Both the position numbers and the translations under genes were made by a program. Source: Nocardioides terrigena (GTDB lineage Bacteria > Actinomycetota > Actinomycetes > Propionibacteriales > Nocardioidaceae). From it: a DNA stretch of 64,000 bases. The DNA lies in NCBI RefSeq assembly GCF_003047265.1, contig NZ_PZYY01000006.1:310001-374000 (forward strand), written 5' to 3'. This document shows, piece by piece, positions 60,192 through 64,000 of the stretch (its first letter is position 1; every line of letters starts with the position of its first letter). The notes under the pieces were generated by a model. It was given only the letters and a program-made list of their open reading frames with translations, was not told where the DNA came from and did not search any database.

Positions 60192-63100
60192 TCAGCGGCG
60201 AGGAGTACCGCGGCGGGGCGGCCGCGGACGGTTCACGTCCTGCCGATCTCGTGCCACGCCCGGCGACTGGGTCGGCGCCGGGGTGCCTTCGCCGGTGTCG
60301 ATCGGGATCTCGAGGCGGGACACGATCCGGTAGCGCAGGTCACGGGCAGGGCTGTCGCCCAGGGGCTTCTCAGCGACCAGGCCGCGCGTGGCGGCGCCGA
60401 CGTCGTGACCCTGCTCGTGGGCCTGCTGCAGCATCGCGGCGGTGGCCGGCCAGTCGCCCTGCTCGAGCAGCCGCGGGTCGAGCTCGCGAGCCAAGGTGGC
60501 CCACCGCTCGGCCGGGGTCTTCTCGGCCGCGGCCGAGAGCCGTGCGCGAACCTCGCTGCTCTTGTGGAGCTCGGCCAGTGCCGCCTTCCGCGGGTCGGCA
60601 TCCCAGGTCTTGATCGCGTCGCGCAGGTCCCGTCGCGCTTGCAACTGGGAGAACTGCAGCCGGGCCCGGACCTGGTTGACGCCCGGCTCCCAGGCGCGGC
60701 TGGGACGTGCCGAGATGACCCGCATGGCGGCCAGATGTGCCTGCTCCGGGGCGAGGTTGTCCAGCCGCTCGGTGAGCAACTGGTCACCGAGCGAGCGGAA
60801 GGCGGGCTGGCCGCTGGCCACCGCGGCAGTGAGCGCGGCGGGCCCGCGCTGGGCGAGCAGGTCGGCGGGGTCGAGGCCGTCGGGGAACCGCGCGAAGCCG
60901 GGGTCGAGGCCGTGCGGGGTGAGCATCCAGAAGTCCCGCTCGGCCGCGACCTGGCCAGCGAGGTCGGCGTCGGTGGCCACGATCGGGTCGCGGCCGACGG
61001 CAGCCAGCTGGGCGGCCTGCTCATCGGTCAGCGACGTGCCGAGCGGCGCTACGCCGAGGTAGAGGCCGTGGCTGGCGATCGTGACCGCCACGGCGTCCAT
61101 CGGGCCCTCGACGATCACTGGGACCGCACCCTCGGCGAGCAGTTCGTCGACGACACCGAATAGCTGGGCGCCCTTGTGGAAGAGCGGGGTGTCGGCTGTG
61201 TTGAGGTACTTCGGGCCGCCCTTGTCGGCGTCGGTGAGGTCGGGCCGGCGGCGGCCGACGAAGCCGAGCACTTCGCCCTGGTGGATCACCGGGAACATCA
61301 CGCGGTCGCGGAACCGGTCGATGAGGCGACCGGTGCTGGCCTCGGTGGCGACGCCGGTGGCCACCATCTCGGCGTCACTGACACCGCCGCCGCGCAGGTG
61401 GTCGACCAGGTTGGTCCACCCGGCTGGCGCCTGACCGGGACGGAACCGCTCGTCGCCGGCGAGGTCGATGCCGAACCGTCCGGTGAGGTAGTCGCGGCCC
61501 CACGAGTCGGTGAACCGGGCCTCGAAGAAGGCCTGTGCCATGTCGTTGATCTCGAGTATGCGCTCCCGCGTGACGGGGGAGGACTGCCACTCCTCGGCCC
61601 GCTGGTACATGACCCGGAGGTCGGCGTCGGTGGGCTCCAGTCGGCTGCCGCCGAGGTCGCGGATGTAGGCGGCCAGCGTCAGGTCGGGCTCGACGAACTG
61701 GTCCTCGTCGACGTCGACCAGGTCGCCGGCATCGACGTCGACCAGGGCCTCGGCGGGCGCGTCGACCAGGTGCTCGTCGTACGGGCCGCGGTCCTCGGCG
61801 AGCGGCCAGTCGGCCCAGTCGGTGTCGGTGGCGTGGTCGACGAGCGTCGCCGGGTCCGGCTCGATCCCGTCCCACAGGTCTGCCGGCGGCTCGTCGAAGT
61901 GGTACTCGTGCGCGTGCTCGTCGGGAGCGGTCTCCAGCGCGATGGAGGTCCGCCAGACCAGCGCCTGGCACTCGTCGACGCCCTCCCAGCCGTCGCTCGG
62001 CATCGCCCGGCCGGCACCCAGCAGGGCCTCGACCTGCCAGCCGCGCTGCACGCCGTGGTCCACGTTCGACACCAGCGCGGGCCACCAGGTGCTGGCCTGG
62101 ATGCTCGCGGCGCGCTCGGGACCGAGCAGATCCGCGAGTCGCGGAGTCCACTCGGTGGTGACGCTCTCACCGTGGGAACCGTCGCCGATCTGGGAGGCCA
62201 CGGCCGGGGTGAGCTGACGGGCCATGCGCCACCACACGGCCGCCGCGGCGTGCTCGTCGGGCAGCGGCCCGGCCGGGTGGTCGGCCGCGGTGGCGGTGCG
62301 CAGCAGCTCGTGGGCGGTGACGCCCGCGCGGGACATCGCGGCCAGCCGCTCGGCGAGCAGCGGGGTGAACTCGTCGTCGCGGACCTGCGGGGCCAGCGAG
62401 TAGAGCAGCTGGCGCCATTCCTTGAGCGCCGGCGTGTGGTCGCCGGTGACGGCGCGGTTGAGCCGTCGCTGCCAGGTCGCGGAGGCCTTCTGCAGCTGCG
62501 GTGCACCGGTCGGTCGCCGGTCGCCGACCGGGACCTGGATGGCGGCCCGCCAGACCTCGACGTTGGCGACCGTGGCGGCCTCGGGCCGCAGGCCGTTCTG
62601 GGCCCATGCCGGCAGCGCGGCATGGTCGGTCGCCCGCGCGCGGACCTGCTCGGCGAGGTCGGTGACCAGGTGCGCGCGCTGAGCGAGGTAGGCGCCCCAG
62701 TGCGGATCGTCGGCCAGCCGGGCCGGCACCGCAGGCATCCACGGCAGCGGGCCGGCGCCAGCGTTGCGCAGCCCCGAGGCGTCCAGGCGCCAGTCGAGGA
62801 CCGCGGCGCGGTCGTGCGCGGTCTCCAGCTCCCGGTCGCCGGCGGCACCCCGGAGCGCGTCGACCGGGTGCTCACCTGCCGCACCGAGCAGCAGCAGGTG
62901 CGCCCGCAGGGTCGGCCAGGCGGCCTCCTCCGAGAGGCCGGGGACGAGTGTCTCGACCGCGTTGTCCAGGGCGTCGACCACGTTGACCGGGGTGCCGTCG
63001 GCGCCGGCGATCGTGTCGTGGCGCAGCAGGTGCTCGGCCGCGACGTAGAGACTGTCGAGGTAGCGCTGGGAGGCCTCGCCGAGCCGGGTGGCCGGGTCGG

Positions 63101-64000
63101 CCTGCTCGCGCAGCAGGCTGGTCGCGGACCGCTGGGTGTCGTCGCGCGCCAGCATCGACTCGAGGATGTCGGTCGGCGTGAGCGGCCGGACCAGCGTCGG
63201 GTGGATCACCGAGTGCGGGTCGCCGTCGCCGACGACCTCGAGGTAGAAGTGGTTGGCGTGCGCGCCGCGGGTCATCATCGTGTAGAGCTGCTGGCGCGAC
63301 TCGCTGCCGGTGGCCAGGCCGTGCATCGTGTCGGCGGTGACGCCCTGGGCGGTGTGCACGGTGCACGCGTAGCCGAGCTCGGTGGACCGTGCGACGTAGT
63401 CAGCGGGCAGCCGCACGGTGCGCCCGTGCTGGGTGTGCTGGACCGTGAGCTCGCCGCCGTCGTGGATCTCCAGCACGTGCCAGCGGTCGCCGTTCTTGAC
63501 CCAGTCGGTGGCCGAGGTCCGCAGGCGACGGTCGTTCTCGCGGGTGATGATCAGCTCGCCGATCGAGGCCTCGTTGCCGTCGGCGAGCCGGCGAACCGGC
63601 CCGCTGGCGGCGACGTCGGCCGGGTCGATCCCCTCGAGCCGGTGGGCGCGGGCCTGCTGGTTCAGCTCGCTGACTAGGTCGCGGGTCGGGGCGAGCATGA
63701 TCGAGTCCAGACCCTCGGCGCGGTCGGCCTGCCAGGCCGCGAAGACGTCCTCGGTCATGGTGGCCAGGTCGCCGACGTGGACCCGGTCGCGGTCGAGGTA
63801 GAAGCCGAGCGACTCGGGCTTGCCCTCGCGCAGCGCGAGCGAGGCGGCGCCCTCGGCGGGGTCCTTGAACCGGACGAGCTCGGTCAGCTGCAGTGCTCCG
63901 TGGGTGGCGCGGATGTCGCGCAGCACGCCGCCGGCGCCGATCGCGGAGAGCTGCTGGTCGTCGCCGATCAGGCGGACGCTGCCGCCGCGCTCGAGGATGT
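60192..64000 (-). CDS. MobF-type conjugative helicase fused to a DnaG-like primase (5' end outside window)
   Basis: The frame is open from the right edge and ends at 60192, giving about 1269 residues of a larger protein. The first visible part is a RecD/TraA-like helicase: LERGGSVRLIGDDQQLSAIG, LTELVRFKDPAEGAASLALR, and YACTVHTAQGVTADTMHGLA with TMMTRG. A long helical region follows. The C-terminal 500 residues form a DnaG-like core: FFEARFTDSWGRDYLTGRFG, RDRVMFPVIHQGEVLGFVGR and the TOPRIM pieces VPVIVEGPMDAVAVT and IVATDADLAGQVAA. The relaxase domain is expected beyond the edge. It should nick, unwind and prime the transferred strand. A long plus-strand frame here is a shadow. Confidence 0.88.
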   Translation of the reverse strand, partial: ILERGGSVRLIGDDQQLSAIGAGGVLRDIRATHGALQLTELVRFKDPAEGAASLALREGKPESLGFYLDRDRVHVGDLATMTEDVFAAWQADRAEGLDSIMLAPTRDLVSELNQQARAHRLEGIDPADVAASGPVRRLADGNEASIGELIITRENDRRLRTSATDWVKNGDRWHVLEIHDGGELTVQHTQHGRTVRLPADYVARSTELGYACTVHTAQGVTADTMHGLATGSESRQQLYTMMTRGAHANHFYLEVVGDGDPHSVIHPTLVRPLTPTDILESMLARDDTQRSATSLLREQADPATRLGEASQRYLDSLYVAAEHLLRHDTIAGADGTPVNVVDALDNAVETLVPGLSEEAAWPTLRAHLLLLGAAGEHPVDALRGAAGDRELETAHDRAAVLDWRLDASGLRNAGAGPLPWMPAVPARLADDPHWGAYLAQRAHLVTDLAEQVRARATDHAALPAWAQNGLRPEAATVANVEVWRAAIQVPVGDRRPTGAPQLQKASATWQRRLNRAVTGDHTPALKEWRQLLYSLAPQVRDDEFTPLLAERLAAMSRAGVTAHELLRTATAADHPAGPLPDEHAAAAVWWRMARQLTPAVASQIGDGSHGESVTTEWTPRLADLLGPERAASIQASTWWPALVSNVDHGVQRGWQVEALLGAGRAMPSDGWEGVDECQALVWRTSIALETAPDEHAHEYHFDEPPADLWDGIEPDPATLVDHATDTDWADWPLAEDRGPYDEHLVDAPAEALVDVDAGDLVDVDEDQFVEPDLTLAAYIRDLGGSRLEPTDADLRVMYQRAEEWQSSPVTRERILEINDMAQAFFEARFTDSWGRDYLTGRFGIDLAGDERFRPGQAPAGWTNLVDHLRGGGVSDAEMVATGVATEASTGRLIDRFRDRVMFPVIHQGEVLGFVGRRRPDLTDADKGGPKYLNTADTPLFHKGAQLFGVVDELLAEGAVPVIVEGPMDAVAVTIASHGLYLGVAPLGTSLTDEQAAQLAAVGRDPIVATDADLAGQVAAERDFWMLTPHGLDPGFARFPDGLDPADLLAQRGPAALTAAVASGQPAFRSLGDQLLTERLDNLAPEQAHLAAMRVISARPSRAWEPGVNQVRARLQFSQLQARRDLRDAIKTWDADPRKAALAELHKSSEVRARLSAAAEKTPAERWATLARELDPRLLEQGDWPATAAMLQQAHEQGHDVGAATRGLVAEKPLGDSPARDLRYRIVSRLEIPIDTGEGTPAPTQSPGVARDRQDVNRPRPPRRGTPRR

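Noticed and set aside
61176..63677. An 833-codon plus-strand frame
   Set aside because: It is antisense to the conjugative helicase/primase and is Val/Gly/Arg-rich without motifs.
1..64000. CRISPR array
   Set aside because: No regularly spaced repeats of 25-40 bases were seen; the repeat cluster at 42830-42922 is short and irregular.

Overview
The window is high-GC DNA with tightly packed genes, many ATGA/GTGA start-stop overlaps and actinobacterial gene families. These include CYP153 alkane hydroxylases, a ChoD-like GMC oxidoreductase, a remnant of an MCE-transport ATPase, a remnant of a wax-ester synthase, SAF/Tad pilus genes and SCO6880-type conjugation genes. The host is most likely a Nocardioides-like actinobacterium. 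The family assignment is an inference; no rRNA or tRNA gene is visible to confirm it.

Bases 1-23,100 are a lipid and alkane catabolism region. It opens with a partial aldehyde dehydrogenase. Two paralogous operons follow, each in the order ferredoxin - CYP153 P450 - ferredoxin reductase (1410-4425 and 6448-9390). Between them lie decayed IS3 transposase and P450 fragments and an AraC-type regulator resembling those that control CYP153 genes. Downstream are an acyl-CoA ligase, an aldehyde dehydrogenase, a short-chain dehydrogenase, a ChoD-like GMC oxidoreductase and an acyl-CoA dehydrogenase. Taken together these can carry an alkane or similar hydrophobic chain to alcohol, aldehyde, acid and acyl-CoA. 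Four decayed genes (P450, PucR-type regulator, Mkl/MceG-like ATPase, WS/DGAT acyltransferase) show that the region has been rearranged. At 18.4-23.1 kb there are two TetR regulators, a thioesterase, a PlsC-type acyltransferase, and an unusual pair made of a transglutaminase-like protein and a BtrH-like protein.

Bases 23,100-27,450 look acquired and visibly lower in GC. They encode a short prokaryotic Argonaute translationally coupled to a DUF4365-type nuclease fused to an APAZ-like region, which is the architecture of SPARDA defence systems. A divergent protein with two XRE-type HTH domains sits beside it.

Bases 27,450-64,000 look like the body of an integrative conjugative element. A Tad/Flp pilus module (SAF protein, TadZ-like, TadA, TadB, TadC, pilin, TadE-like and TadG-like proteins) is followed by a membrane LysM-BTAD protein and a lipoprotein. 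The type IV secretion module has a ParA-like protein, a small VirB2-like membrane protein, two single-pass NTF2-like proteins, a VirB6/TrbL-like protein, a SCO6880-like protein and a VirB4-like ATPase. It continues with a 1048-residue exported multi-hydrolase, a VirD4 coupling protein, an M48 peptidase and a MobF-type helicase/primase that runs off the right end. One reversed gene at 39,775-42,618, a nuclease-NACHT STAND protein, splits the pilus and secretion modules and is probably a second defence cargo. The integrase, attachment sites and relaxase N-terminus are not in this window.
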